Shown: piece after piece, positions 45,492 through 54,734 of the stretch
Position numbering within the stretch: position 1 is the first letter of the stretch
How the letters are laid out: each line of letters starts with the position of its first letter
DNA from: Pseudomonas sp. SDI
Lineage (GTDB): Bacteria; Pseudomonadota; Gammaproteobacteria; Pseudomonadales; Pseudomonadaceae
DNA length: 64,000 nucleotides
Direction: 5' to 3'
Assembly (NCBI RefSeq): GCF_003105155.1
Contig: NZ_QETK01000011.1
Coordinates: 92,956 to 156,955, forward strand
Position numbers and translations under genes: made by a program
The notes under the pieces: model-generated
What the model saw: the letters and a program-made list of their open reading frames with translations, nothing else
What the model was told of the DNA's origin: nothing
The model's database searches: none

Positions 45492-47195
45492 ATGGCCGAT
45501 CCGCAGGATCTGACCGTGCTGATCGTCGAAGACGGTGCTGCCGACCGTTTGCTGCTTGCGCGGATCGTGCGTACGCAGGGGCATGCCGTGCTCACTGCAG
45601 AGAACGGCGAGGAGGCGGTGGCGCTGTTTGCCGAGAAGCGCCCGCAGTTGGTCCTGCTCGATGCGATGATGCCGGTGATGGACGGTTTCGAGGCGGCGCG
45701 GCGGATCAAGGCGCTGGCCGGCGAAGCGCTGGTGCCGATCATCTTTCTGACCTCGCTTACCGAAGACCAGGCACTGGTGCGCTGCCTGGAGGCGGGCGGC
45801 GACGATTTTCTGGCCAAGCCCTACAGCCCGATCATCCTCTCGGCCAAGATCAAGGCCATGGACCGCATGCGCCGCCTGCATGCGACCACCCTCTCGCAGC
45901 GCGACCAGATTACCCGCCATCACAACCATTTGCTCAACGAGCAGCGCGTCGCCAAGGCGGTATTCGATCAGGTTGCGCATGCCGGGTGCCTCAGTGCGCC
46001 GAATATCCGTTACCTGCAATCGCCGTATGCGCTGTTCAACGGTGACCTGATGCTGGCCGCGTTTGCCCCGACCGGCGAGATGCATGTGCTGCTCGGTGAC
46101 TTTACCGGCCATGGCCTGCCGGCGGCGGTGGGGGCGATGCCGCTGGCGGAAGTGTTCTACGGCATGACCGCCAAGGGCTACGGCCTGGCGGAAACCCTGC
46201 GCGAAATGAACGCCAAGCTCAAGCGCATCCTGCCGGTAGATATGTTCTGTTGCGCCTTGATGCTCAGCCTGAGCTTCGAGCGGCGCATGGTCGAGGTGTG
46301 GAATGGCGGCATGCCTGATGCCTATTTGTTGCCGGTCGCTGGCGGTGAGCCGTTGCCGCTGGTTTCCCGGCATTTGCCGCTAGGGGTGCTCGATTCGGCG
46401 CGGTTCGACGAGCGTACCGAGGTCTTCCCGCTGGCGTTGGACGACCGCCTGTTGCTGCTCTCCGATGGTGTGGTGGACACCTGCAACGACCGTGAGCAGC
46501 TGTTTGGCGTCGAGCGGCTGAAGCAGACGCTGCTGGCCAATCGGCAGCCCGAGCGGCTGTTCGAAGACGTGCTGGAGGCCTTGCAGCGTTTTGGCGGGCA
46601 GTCACGCGACGATGTCAGCCTGCTCGAAATTCGCGTGGTTGCCCCGCAGGCGCTGGCGCCACCGCCGTTGGTCTATTCCGACAGCGGGCAGTCCAGCCCG
46701 TTGGACTGGTCGCTGTCGTTCGAGTTTCGTGCGCAGACGCTCAAGCGCTTCAATCCGTTACCCTACCTGATGCAGGTGTTGCAGGAGATCCACGGCCTGC
46801 GGGTGCAGAGCGGGGCGTTGCACAGTGTGCTCAGCGAGCTGTATTCGAATGCTTTGGAGCATGGTGTGCTCGGGCTCGATTCCGGGCTCAAGCGTGACGC
46901 CCATGGATTCGCCACCTACTATCAAGAGCGCAACAGGCGTTTGCAGGCCCTGCAGGACGGCTTCATCCGCCTGCACCTGCATGTGGAACCGCAGGAAAGC
47001 GGTGGGCGTCTGATCATCGAGGTCGAAGACAGCGGCAAGGGCTTCGATGTCGGTAGGGTGCTGGCTCAGCCAGCGCTGGAGCAGCGCTTGTGCGGGCGTG
47101 GCTTGAGCCTGATCCGGCGCTTGAGCCGACACGCCGAATGGGCCGACGAGGGGCGCCGCGCGCGCGTGGAGTTCGCCTGGGAGGCTCTGGCATAA
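45492..47195 (+). CDS. hsbR: Response regulator HsbR with PP2C phosphatase and anti-sigma kinase domains
   Basis: A 567-residue three-domain regulator. REC domain (1-125) has D57 (LVLLDAMMPVMDG) and AKPYSP. The PP2C/SpoIIE-type phosphatase (about 180-385) has VLLGDFTGHGLPAAVGAMPL and LLLLSDGVVDTC. The C-terminal HATPase domain (about 430-567) has LYSNALEHGVLGLD and VEDSGKGFD. It sets the phosphorylation state of HsbA. ATG at 45492 is chosen; TTG at 45480 overlapping the hsbA stop is also possible. Confidence 0.88.
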   Translation: MADPQDLTVLIVEDGAADRLLLARIVRTQGHAVLTAENGEEAVALFAEKRPQLVLLDAMMPVMDGFEAARRIKALAGEALVPIIFLTSLTEDQALVRCLEAGGDDFLAKPYSPIILSAKIKAMDRMRRLHATTLSQRDQITRHHNHLLNEQRVAKAVFDQVAHAGCLSAPNIRYLQSPYALFNGDLMLAAFAPTGEMHVLLGDFTGHGLPAAVGAMPLAEVFYGMTAKGYGLAETLREMNAKLKRILPVDMFCCALMLSLSFERRMVEVWNGGMPDAYLLPVAGGEPLPLVSRHLPLGVLDSARFDERTEVFPLALDDRLLLLSDGVVDTCNDREQLFGVERLKQTLLANRQPERLFEDVLEALQRFGGQSRDDVSLLEIRVVAPQALAPPPLVYSDSGQSSPLDWSLSFEFRAQTLKRFNPLPYLMQVLQEIHGLRVQSGALHSVLSELYSNALEHGVLGLDSGLKRDAHGFATYYQERNRRLQALQDGFIRLHLHVEPQESGGRLIIEVEDSGKGFDVGRVLAQPALEQRLCGRGLSLIRRLSRHAEWADEGRRARVEFAWEALA

Positions 47196-47220
47196 TCAAA
47201 CTTGATCAAGGAGTGAGCAA

Positions 47221-47568
47221 GTGTCCGACATTCAAATTGACCGCAAGGTGCTCAGCGACCTGCAGGTGGTCATGGAGGAGGGGTATCAGCACCTCCTGGA
47301 GACCTTTCTCGACGACTCGGAGAAACGCCTGGCGCAACTGCACGAGGCCAAGAGCGCCGAAGAGCTGAGCATGGCTGCGCACAGTTTCAAGGGTAGCAGC
47401 AGCAACATGGGCGCGCTGGCGCTGGCCGAGCTGTGTCGTCAGCTCGAAGAGCGCGTCAAGCAACGGCCGTTGTATGGCATCGAAGACCTGATCAACCAGA
47501 TCGACCGCGAATACGCGGACGTTCGTCAGCTTTATCGCGACGAATGCCAGCGGGTCGCTGCCGGCTAG
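47221..47568 (+). CDS. hptB: Histidine phosphotransfer protein HptB
   Basis: A 115-residue Hpt domain that passes phosphate from hybrid kinases to HsbR. The phospho-histidine is H54 in MAAHSFKGSSSNMGA. GTG start with AAGGAG at 47207-47212. In P. aeruginosa HptB lies with HsbR and HsbA in the same functional unit. Confidence 0.88.
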   Translation: MSDIQIDRKVLSDLQVVMEEGYQHLLETFLDDSEKRLAQLHEAKSAEELSMAAHSFKGSSSNMGALALAELCRQLEERVKQRPLYGIEDLINQIDREYADVRQLYRDECQRVAAG

Positions 47569-47660
47569 TCGAGATTTCGCGTCAGGCTGGCTGGACCTGG
47601 CGCGACTTTTGCTATCTCTTCGCTATTCGAGTTAATGCGCGCTCTTGCGGAGACCTTTTC

Positions 47661-48965
47661 ATGCCCGTCGCTTCCAATCCCTTGCTGCAATCCGGTGCTG
47701 CCTCTGCGGTCGCGCGGGCGGCCGCAAACACGCCGGACAAATCGCCGCAGCCCTCTACCGACAAGGCTTCCGGGTTCTCCTCGGTGTATGCGCAGCAAAC
47801 CCGCGACAAGGCCGATGCGGTGCCTGCCCGCGACAAGAACCCGCCAGTTGCCGGTGCGGCAAACACCGGCAAGCCGGCAGGCGACAAGGCGGCCGAGGTT
47901 GCCGACAGCGGCAAGGATTTGCCTGACGACAGCAGCGTCGACGCGACAAGCGTAACGCCAGGCACGCAAGAGGCTGCAGGCGATCCGCAATCGCTCGACC
48001 AGAGCCTGGTGGCCGGTCAGGTCACCGATGCCCAGCCAGGTGCCCAACTGATCCAGGCGCAGGCCGAAGCGGTGGCGCCGGTGGTGCAGGCTGCGGCGTT
48101 GCAGGCGCAAACGGTGCCGCCGGTACTGCCGGAAACTCCTGAGGAGCCGCCGTTCGACCCGGCCAGCGACCCGCTGGCCGATTTGCCGGCGGTGCGTCTG
48201 GCGCTGGAGCAGAACGCCCAGGCCCAGGGCACGACCTCGGCGCATGCCAAGCCGACGACTGCGCAGCCGGAAGCGGCGCCGAATCAGCCGGCCGTCAATA
48301 CGCTGGCGGCCATGCTCGACAAGCCTGAGGCCGATGCCGGTCAGGGCGAACCGGGCGAGAAGGCTTTTGCCGGTCTGCTGGACGACGGCCTGAAGGATCT
48401 GAAGGGGGCTGCCAGCGACACGCGGGTCGATGATTTCGCCAACCGCCTGAGCGCGCTGACCCAGGCCGCCACACCGAAAACGGCCAATGCCGTGCCGTTG
48501 GCGGCGCCGTTGAACCAGCCGCTGGCGATGAACCAGGGCGGCTGGACCGAAGGGCTGGTCAACCGGGTCATGTACCTGTCGAGCCAGAGCCTGAAATCGG
48601 CGGATATCCAGTTGGAGCCGGCCGAGTTGGGCCGCCTCGACATTCGGGTGAACCTGGCGCCGGAACAGCAGGCGCAGATCACTTTCGTCAGCGGCCATGC
48701 CGGCGTGCGTGAGGCGCTGGAAGGCCAGGTGCACCGGTTGAAGGAAATGTTTGCCCAGCAGGGGCTCGCGCAACCGGACGTCAACGTTGCCGACCAGCAG
48801 CGTGGTCAGCAGCAGGGCCAGCCGCAGGATAGCCCACGCCTGAGCGGCGTGGCTGCACGCCGCAACGAGGCGGGCGGGGCGGTTGAAGACGATGCCCCGG
48901 CCGCTGCCCAACTGGTCGAACAGCAGAGTGTGGTTGGCTCCAGTGCGGTGGACTACTACGCCTGA
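47661..48965 (+). CDS. fliK: Flagellar hook-length control protein FliK
   Basis: Secreted molecular ruler that ends hook growth and switches FlhB specificity. The 434-residue protein has a long, Ala/Pro/Gln-rich disordered N-terminal part (1-290) and the conserved C-terminal substrate-switch domain (about 295-390: LKSADIQLEPAELGRLDIRV, AQITFVSGHAGVREALEGQV, LKEMFAQQGL). Start ATG at 47661 after GGAGA; the upstream frame overlaps hptB and is not used. Confidence 0.93.
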   Translation: MPVASNPLLQSGAASAVARAAANTPDKSPQPSTDKASGFSSVYAQQTRDKADAVPARDKNPPVAGAANTGKPAGDKAAEVADSGKDLPDDSSVDATSVTPGTQEAAGDPQSLDQSLVAGQVTDAQPGAQLIQAQAEAVAPVVQAAALQAQTVPPVLPETPEEPPFDPASDPLADLPAVRLALEQNAQAQGTTSAHAKPTTAQPEAAPNQPAVNTLAAMLDKPEADAGQGEPGEKAFAGLLDDGLKDLKGAASDTRVDDFANRLSALTQAATPKTANAVPLAAPLNQPLAMNQGGWTEGLVNRVMYLSSQSLKSADIQLEPAELGRLDIRVNLAPEQQAQITFVSGHAGVREALEGQVHRLKEMFAQQGLAQPDVNVADQQRGQQQGQPQDSPRLSGVAARRNEAGGAVEDDAPAAAQLVEQQSVVGSSAVDYYA

Positions 48966-48990
48966 TCGTATCGGCAAGGCTTTGCCTTGC

Positions 48991-49072
48991 CGCGCAGGAC
49001 AAGTCGGAGCGCCGCGCCGTCACTCTCACAGCGATCGATAGTCTCCTGGGCGCGCGGGCTCGTCCCGCGATG
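48991..49072 (+). repeat. REP-like elements between fliK and fliL
   Basis: A degenerate reverse unit (CGCGCAGGACAAGTCGGAGC) and a forward unit with CGCGGGCTCGTCCCGCGATG about 50 bases later. The forward core equals that at 1784 and 42460. A separate small hairpin (GGCAAGG/CCTTGCC) lies just before. Confidence 0.5.
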
Positions 49073-49094
49073 CTTTTTGACCTTTCGGCAAATC

Positions 49095-49110
49095 TGGCAT
49101 AACACTTGCT
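49095..49110 (+). promoter_or_regulatory. RpoN promoter of the fliL operon
   Basis: TGGCAT-AACAC-TTGCT, one base off consensus, ending 50 bases before the fliL ATG. Drives fliLMNOPQR-flhB. Confidence 0.85.
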
Positions 49111-49160
49111 CGACCCCACGCCATGTGGAACAAACCTCTTGTGAGTGACGGATTATTGGC

Positions 49161-49658
49161 ATGGCGAAGAGCGACGCAGTGAAAGACCCCGCGGTAAAAG
49201 GAAAACTCAAGCTGATCCTGCTGCTGGTGCTGGCACTGCTGCTGGCCGTCGGTCTGTCGGTGGGGGCGACCTGGTTCTTCCTGCACAAGGCCGAGAGCAA
49301 GCCGCAAGTCGACCCGGCCCAGGTCAGCAACGTCAAGCCCGCTGCCATCTATGAGCCGCTGGCACCGGCCTTCGTGGTCAACTTCAACCAGAACGGCCGC
49401 CAGCGCTACATGCAGGTGAGCATCACCATGCAGGGGCGCGATCAGGCGGCGCTTGACGCCCTGAAAGTGCACATGCCGGTGATCCGCAACAACCTGGTCA
49501 TGCTCTTCTCCGGGCAACCGTTCGAGACCCTGGCTACCCCGGTGGGGCAGGAAATGCTGCGCCAGAAGGCCACCGCCAGTGTCCAGGAAGTGGCGCAGAA
49601 GGAAGTCGGCAAACTGGTCATCGACCAGTTGCTGTTCACCAATTTCGTATTGCAGTAG
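49161..49658 (+). CDS. fliL: Flagellar stator-associated protein FliL
   Basis: Inner-membrane protein that helps the stator work under load. A 165-residue protein with one N-terminal membrane helix (residues about 17-42, LKLILLLVLALLLAVGLSVG) and a periplasmic stomatin/SPFH-like domain (YMQVSITMQGRDQAALDALK, VIRNNLVMLFSGQ). Weak Shine-Dalgarno. Confidence 0.95.
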   Translation: MAKSDAVKDPAVKGKLKLILLLVLALLLAVGLSVGATWFFLHKAESKPQVDPAQVSNVKPAAIYEPLAPAFVVNFNQNGRQRYMQVSITMQGRDQAALDALKVHMPVIRNNLVMLFSGQPFETLATPVGQEMLRQKATASVQEVAQKEVGKLVIDQLLFTNFVLQ

Positions 49659-49667
49659 GAGCCGAAG

Positions 49668-50636
49668 ATGGCCGTGCAGGACCTGCTGTCCCAGGATGAA
49701 ATCGATGCCCTCTTGCATGGTGTCGACGATGGTCTGGTGCAAACCGAGAGCAATGCCGAACCCGGCAGTATCAAAAGCTATGACCTGACCAGCCAGGACC
49801 GGATCGTGCGTGGCCGCATGCCGACCCTGGAAATGATCAACGAGCGCTTTGCCCGCTACACCCGCATCAGCATGTTCAACCTGCTGCGGCGCTCTGCCGA
49901 CGTGGCAGTGGGCGGCGTGCAGGTGATGAAGTTCGGCGAATACGTGCACTCGCTGTACGTGCCCACCAGCCTCAACCTGGTCAAGATCAAGCCGCTGCGC
50001 GGTACCTCGCTGTTCATCCTCGACGCCAAGCTGGTGTTCAAGTTGGTGGACAATTTCTTTGGTGGTGACGGCCGTCACGCCAAGATCGAGGGGCGCGAGT
50101 TCACTCCGACCGAGTTGCGCGTGGTGCGCATGGTGCTGGATCAGGCCTTCGTCGACCTCAAGGAAGCCTGGCAGGCGATCATGCAGGTCAACTTCGAGTA
50201 CATCAACTCGGAGGTCAACCCGGCCATGGCCAACATCGTTGGTCCGAGCGAAGCGGTGGTGGTCTCGACCTTCCACATTGAACTCGATGGCGGTGGCGGC
50301 GACCTGCATGTGACCATGCCGTATTCGATGATCGAGCCAGTGCGCGAAATGCTCGACGCCGGTTTCCAGTCCGACCTGGACGACCAGGACGAACGCTGGA
50401 TCAAGGCCCTGCGCGAAGACGTGCTCGACGTCAGCGTGCCGATCAGTGCCACCGTCGCTCGTCGTCAGCTCAAGCTGCGCGACATCCTGCACATGCAGCC
50501 GGGCGATGTGATCCCGGTAGAGCTGCCGGACGAACTGGTGCTGCGCGCCAACGGCGTACCGTCGTTCAAGGCCAAGCTGGGCTCGCACAAGGGCACGCTG
50601 GCATTGCAAGTGACCGAGCCGATCGAGCGCCGCTGA
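49668..50636 (+). CDS. fliM: Flagellar motor switch protein FliM
   Basis: C-ring protein that binds phospho-CheY. The 322-residue protein starts with the CheY-binding peptide LSQDEIDALLHGV, then the CheC-like middle domain that binds FliG (GGVQVMKFGEYVHSLYVPTS, YINSEVNPAMANIV), and a C-terminal SpoA domain that binds FliN (LKLRDILHMQPGDVIPVELP). Confidence 0.97.
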   Translation: MAVQDLLSQDEIDALLHGVDDGLVQTESNAEPGSIKSYDLTSQDRIVRGRMPTLEMINERFARYTRISMFNLLRRSADVAVGGVQVMKFGEYVHSLYVPTSLNLVKIKPLRGTSLFILDAKLVFKLVDNFFGGDGRHAKIEGREFTPTELRVVRMVLDQAFVDLKEAWQAIMQVNFEYINSEVNPAMANIVGPSEAVVVSTFHIELDGGGGDLHVTMPYSMIEPVREMLDAGFQSDLDDQDERWIKALREDVLDVSVPISATVARRQLKLRDILHMQPGDVIPVELPDELVLRANGVPSFKAKLGSHKGTLALQVTEPIERR

Positions 50637-50685
50637 GCACCGAACGGTTTACAACCCCCGAATTGATTGCCCCGTCGAGGACAAG

Positions 50686-51156
50686 ATGGCTGACGAAAAC
50701 AACCTTACTTCTGCAGAAGACCAGGCCCTGGCCGATGAGTGGGCGGCTGCGCTGAGCGAATCCGGCGAGTCCGGCCAGTCCGATATCGATGCGCTGCTGG
50801 GCGCCGACGCAGGCGCCGATGGTGGTGCCAGCCGGCTGCCGATGGAAGAGTTCGGCAGCTCGCCGCGCAACGCCAACGAACAGGTCACCCTGGATGGGCC
50901 GAACCTGGACGTGATCCTGGATATCCCGGTGAGCATTTCCATGGAAGTTGGTAGCACCGAAATCAACATCCGTAACCTGCTTCAGCTCAACCAGGGGTCG
51001 GTGATCGAGCTCGATCGCCTGGCCGGTGAGCCGCTTGACGTGCTGGTCAATGGCACGCTGATCGCCCATGGCGAAGTGGTGGTGGTCAACGAGAAGTTCG
51101 GCATCCGCCTGACCGACGTGATCAGCCCGAGCGAACGCATCAAGAAGTTGCGCTGA
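50686..51156 (+). CDS. fliN: Flagellar motor switch protein FliN
   Basis: SpoA-domain protein at the base of the C ring, docking site for FliH. The 156-residue protein has an acidic N-terminal extension (SGQSDIDALLGADAGADGG) and the SpoA core (LDVILDIPVSISMEVGSTE, LLQLNQGSVIELDRLAGEPL, FGIRLTDVISPSERIKKLR). GAGGACAAG precedes the ATG. Confidence 0.97.
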   Translation: MADENNLTSAEDQALADEWAAALSESGESGQSDIDALLGADAGADGGASRLPMEEFGSSPRNANEQVTLDGPNLDVILDIPVSISMEVGSTEINIRNLLQLNQGSVIELDRLAGEPLDVLVNGTLIAHGEVVVVNEKFGIRLTDVISPSERIKKLR

Positions 51157-51618
51157 GTGAAACGCTTTCTTTGCCTTGCGCTGCTTGGCGTCGGCGGTTT
51201 CTGGCTGGATGTTGCCGAAGCGGTCGCGCAAGCGGCACCGGCGGCGGCCACCGCGACCGCGGCGGCCAGCAGCACCAGTGTGACCGGCCAGTTGACCCAG
51301 CTGGTGCTCGGCCTTTTGCTCGTGCTGGGGCTGATCTTCTTCCTCGCCTGGTTGCTGCGCCGCGTGCAAAACGCCACGCCGGGCGGCCGCCAGGCGATCG
51401 AGATCCTCGGCACGCGAGCGCTGGGCCCACGTGACCGGCTGCTGCTGGTGCAGGTTGGCAAGGAGCAGATTCTCATTGGCCACACGCCTGGCAACCTGAC
51501 CGCGCTGCATGTGATGAACGAGCCGGTGGAGGTGTCGACCCCGGCCCGCCAGGCCCAGCCAGAATTCGCCCAGCGCCTGATGGAATTGTTGGGCAAGGAT
51601 CAGAAGGACAAGTCGTGA
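51157..51618 (+). CDS. fliO: Flagellar biosynthetic protein FliO
   Basis: Membrane scaffold that helps FliP assemble. The 153-residue protein has a GTG start directly after the fliN stop, an N-terminal signal-like hydrophobic stretch, one membrane helix (about 47-66, [20 protein letters not shown]), and a cytoplasmic tail with [20 protein letters not shown]. Confidence 0.92.
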   Translation: MKRFLCLALLGVGGFWLDVAEAVAQAAPAAATATAAASSTSVTGQLTQLVLGLLLVLGLIFFLAWLLRRVQNATPGGRQAIEILGTRALGPRDRLLLVQVGKEQILIGHTPGNLTALHVMNEPVEVSTPARQAQPEFAQRLMELLGKDQKDKS

Positions 51619-52370
51619 TGGGCGCATTGCGCATGATGTTGACGCTGCTGCTGGTACTGGCGGCGCCATTGGCGCTGGCCGCCGATCCGTTGTCGATCCC
51701 GGCGATCACCCTGTCCAGTGGCGCGGACGGTCAGCAGGAGTATTCGGTCAGCCTGCAGATCCTGCTGATCATGACCGCGCTGAGCTTCATTCCGGCGTTC
51801 GTCATCCTGATGACCAGCTTTACCCGGATCATCATCGTCTTCTCGATCCTGCGTCAGGCCCTGGGCCTGCAGCAGACGCCGTCGAACCAGATCCTCACCG
51901 GCATGGCACTGTTCCTGACGCTGTTCATCATGGCGCCGGTGTTCGACCGGGTGAATCAGGATGCGCTGCAACCGTACCTGGCGGAGAAGCTCCCGGCCCA
52001 GGAAGCGATTGCCAAGGCCCAGGTGCCGCTCAAGGACTTCATGCTGGCACAAACCCGGCAGAGCGACCTGGAGCTGTTCATGCGCCTGTCCAAGCGTACC
52101 GACATCGCCACCCCCGACCAGGCGCCGCTGACCATCCTGGTGCCGGCGTTCGTTACCTCGGAGCTGAAAACCGCATTCCAGATCGGCTTCATGATCTTCA
52201 TCCCGTTCCTGATCATCGACATGGTCGTGGCCAGTGTGTTGATGGCCATGGGTATGATGATGCTGTCGCCGCTGATCATTTCCCTGCCGTTCAAGATCAT
52301 GCTGTTCGTGCTGGTGGATGGCTGGGCGTTGATCATCGGCACCCTGGCTGGCAGTTTCGGCGGCGTCTAG
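51618..52370 (+). CDS. fliP: Flagellar export gate protein FliP
   Basis: Pore protein of the FliPQR export gate. The 250-residue protein has a cleavable signal peptide (to about LALAADP) and four membrane helices, with conserved [39 protein letters not shown] and [23 protein letters not shown] at 51618 shares one base with the fliO stop; a GTG one codon earlier is possible. Confidence 0.97.
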   Translation: MGALRMMLTLLLVLAAPLALAADPLSIPAITLSSGADGQQEYSVSLQILLIMTALSFIPAFVILMTSFTRIIIVFSILRQALGLQQTPSNQILTGMALFLTLFIMAPVFDRVNQDALQPYLAEKLPAQEAIAKAQVPLKDFMLAQTRQSDLELFMRLSKRTDIATPDQAPLTILVPAFVTSELKTAFQIGFMIFIPFLIIDMVVASVLMAMGMMMLSPLIISLPFKIMLFVLVDGWALIIGTLAGSFGGV

Positions 52371-52388
52371 CGCGCCCAGGAGAACGAC

Positions 52389-52658
52389 ATGACCCCTGAA
52401 GTTGCGGTCGATCTGTTTCGCGATGCGCTGTGGCTGACCACCATCATGGTGGCGGTGCTGGTGATCCCGAGCCTGTTGGTCGGGCTGCTGGTGGCGATGT
52501 TCCAGGCCGCTACCCAGATCAACGAACAGACCCTGAGCTTTCTCCCGCGCCTGCTGGTGATGCTGGTGACGCTGATCGTTGCCGGGCCCTGGCTGGTGCA
52601 GAAGTTCATGGAGTACATCCTGTCGTTGTACGGCAGCATTCCGCAGTTGATCGGCTGA
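52389..52658 (+). CDS. fliQ: Flagellar export gate protein FliQ
   Basis: Small gate subunit of 89 residues with two membrane helices (about 14-40 and 55-75; LVGLLVAMFQAATQINEQTL lies between). CAGGAGAA precedes the ATG. Placed between fliP and fliR as in all such operons. Confidence 0.97.
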   Translation: MTPEVAVDLFRDALWLTTIMVAVLVIPSLLVGLLVAMFQAATQINEQTLSFLPRLLVMLVTLIVAGPWLVQKFMEYILSLYGSIPQLIG

Positions 52659-52665
52659 GTCGGCG

Positions 52666-53442
52666 ATGCTTGAGCTGACCGACACGCAAATCAGCACCTG
52701 GGTGGCGAGCTTCATCCTGCCGCTGTTCCGCGTGGCCGCTGTGCTGATGACCATGCCGATCTTCGGGACCACCCTGGTGCCGACGCGGGTGCGCCTGTAT
52801 TTTGCCGTGGCGATTACCGTGGTCATCGTGCCTGGCTTGCCGCCGATGCCGCCGGTCAGCCCGCTCGATCTCAGCGGTTTGCTGCTGATTGCCGAGCAGA
52901 TCATTATCGGTGCGCTGTTCGGCATGGCCCTGCAGCTGTTCTTCCAGGCCTTCGTGGTGGCCGGGCAGATCATCGCGATCCAGATGGGTATGGCCTTCGC
53001 CTCGATGGTCGACCCGGCCAACGGCGTCAACGTAGCGGTAGTCAGCCAGTTCCTGACCATGTTGGTGACCCTGCTGTTCCTGTCGATGAATGGCCATCTG
53101 GTGGTGTTCGAGGTGCTTACCGAGAGCTTCACCACCTTGCCGGTCGGCGGCGGACTGCTGGTCAATCACTACTGGGACCTGGTCGCGCACATGGCCTGGA
53201 TGCTCGGTGCCGCACTGTTGCTGGTGCTGCCGGCAATTACCGCGCTGCTGGTGGTCAATATTGCCTTTGGCGTGATGACCCGGGCGGCGCCGCAGTTGAA
53301 TATTTTTGCCATCGGTTTCCCGCTGACCCTGGTGTTGGGGATGGCGATCTTCTGGATCGGCCTGGCCGACATCCTTTCGCATTACCAGACGCTGGCCTCC
53401 GAAGCCCTGCAATGGTTGCGTGAACTGGCACGGGCGCGCTGA
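52666..53442 (+). CDS. fliR: Flagellar export gate protein FliR
   Basis: Gate subunit of 258 residues with about six hydrophobic helices, and FliR features GALFGMALQLFFQAFVVAGQ, IQMGMAFASMVDPANGV and RAAPQLNIFAIGFPLTL. Starts eight bases after fliQ ends and is followed two bases later by flhB. Confidence 0.96.
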   Translation: MLELTDTQISTWVASFILPLFRVAAVLMTMPIFGTTLVPTRVRLYFAVAITVVIVPGLPPMPPVSPLDLSGLLLIAEQIIIGALFGMALQLFFQAFVVAGQIIAIQMGMAFASMVDPANGVNVAVVSQFLTMLVTLLFLSMNGHLVVFEVLTESFTTLPVGGGLLVNHYWDLVAHMAWMLGAALLLVLPAITALLVVNIAFGVMTRAAPQLNIFAIGFPLTLVLGMAIFWIGLADILSHYQTLASEALQWLRELARAR

Positions 53443-53444
53443 AC

Positions 53445-54581
53445 ATGGCTGAGAGCGAAAGCGGTCAGGACAAAACAGAAGACCCCACCGACAAGCGACG
53501 TAACGACGCCCGCGAGAAGGGCGAGATCGCCCGGTCGAAAGAGCTGAACACGGTGGCCATCATGCTGGCTGGTTCCGGTGCGCTCCTGGCCTTTGGTGGT
53601 GGCCTGGCCGAAGCGATGATGGAGCTGATGCGGGTCAATTTCACCTTGTCGCGCGAGGTGATCGTCGACGAGCGGTATATGACGGCATTCCTGCTGGCTG
53701 CCGGCAAGATGGCGCTGCTCGCCGTGCAGCCAGTGCTGCTGATCTTGCTGCTGGCGGCGCTGGTCGGGCCGATCGCGCTGGGCGGCTGGTTGTTCGCCAC
53801 CGGCACCCTGGCGCCGAAGTTCAGCCGGATGAACCCGCTGGCCGGGATCAAGCGGATGTTCTCGATGCATTCGCTGGTTGAGTTGCTCAAGGCCCTGGCG
53901 AAGTTCTTTCTGATCTTGCTGGTGGCGCTGGTGGTGTTGTCCAACGACCGCGACGACCTCCTGGCGATTGCTCATGAGCCGCTGGAGCGGGCAATTATCC
54001 ACAGTGTGCAGGTGGTGGGCTGGAGTGCCTTGTGGATGGCCACCGGGTTGTTGCTGATTGCGGCGGTGGATGTGCCGATTCAGCTCTGGCAGTCGAAGCA
54101 GAAGCTGATGATGACCAAGCAGGAAGTGCGCGACGAGTACAAGGACACCGAGGGCAAGCCGGAGGTCAAGCAGCGGGTTCGGCAGTTGCAGCGGGAAATC
54201 TCCCAGCGGCGGATGATGGCGGCGATTCCCGAGGCCGACGTGATCATTACCAACCCGACGCACTATGCGGTGGCGCTCAAGTATGACGCCGACAAGGGCA
54301 AGGCGCCGTTGTTGCTGGCCAAGGGGACCGATTTCATTGCCCTGAAGATTCGCGAGATTGCCAACGAGCACAAGATCCAGGTGCTGGAGTCGCCGGCATT
54401 GGCGCGGTCGATCTATTACTCCACGGAGCTGGAGGAAGAGATTCCGCAGGGCTTGTACCTGGCGGTGGCGCAGGTGCTGGCGTATGTCTACCAGATCCGC
54501 CAGTACCGTGCCGGCAAGGGCAAACCGCCGGAGCCGCTGAAGGACTTGCCGATTCCGCCGGATTTGCGGCGGGATAATTAA
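53445..54581 (+). CDS. flhB: Flagellar export switch protein FlhB
   Basis: Export-apparatus switch, which self-cleaves to change from rod/hook to filament substrates. The 378-residue protein starts with the polar tail GQDKTEDPTDKRRNDAREKG, has four membrane helices (about 30-215), and a cytoplasmic domain with the autocleavage site NPTH at N270-H273 (ITNPTHYAVALKYD). Last gene of the fliL operon. Confidence 0.97.
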   Translation: MAESESGQDKTEDPTDKRRNDAREKGEIARSKELNTVAIMLAGSGALLAFGGGLAEAMMELMRVNFTLSREVIVDERYMTAFLLAAGKMALLAVQPVLLILLLAALVGPIALGGWLFATGTLAPKFSRMNPLAGIKRMFSMHSLVELLKALAKFFLILLVALVVLSNDRDDLLAIAHEPLERAIIHSVQVVGWSALWMATGLLLIAAVDVPIQLWQSKQKLMMTKQEVRDEYKDTEGKPEVKQRVRQLQREISQRRMMAAIPEADVIITNPTHYAVALKYDADKGKAPLLLAKGTDFIALKIREIANEHKIQVLESPALARSIYYSTELEEEIPQGLYLAVAQVLAYVYQIRQYRAGKGKPPEPLKDLPIPPDLRRDN

Positions 54582-54605
54582 GGTGCCCTGATAGGCGCTG
54601 TCCCT

Positions 54606-54630
54606 GGAGCAGGCAAGCCAGCTCCTGCAC
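54606..54630 (+). repeat. REP-like hairpin between flhB and flhA
   Basis: GGAGCAGGCAAGCCAGCTCC: GGAGC/GCTCC and GGC/GCC arms with an A/A bulge. Similar palindromes are a common intergenic family in the P. fluorescens lineage. It may also act as a weak end for the flhB transcript. Confidence 0.45.
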
Positions 54631-54663
54631 GTATATGTGCCAATCCCTACCCTTTTTCAAAGT

Positions 54664-54679
54664 TGGAAGGCTTCTTGCA
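54664..54679 (+). promoter_or_regulatory. RpoN promoter of flhA
   Basis: TGGAAG-GCTTC-TTGCA keeps the GG/GC spacing and full TTGCA -12 box. It ends 55 bases before flhA. flhA is a FleQ-RpoN class II gene in P. aeruginosa. Confidence 0.68.
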
Positions 54680-54734
54680 ATGGCAGCGCCACGCGCCCGT
54701 GTGGCGTCAAAAGTTTGCTTGAAGAGGAAAATCG

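Noticed and set aside
47433..47660. Longer FliK starting within hptB
   Set aside because: The upstream part is an out-of-frame reading of hptB and its gap.
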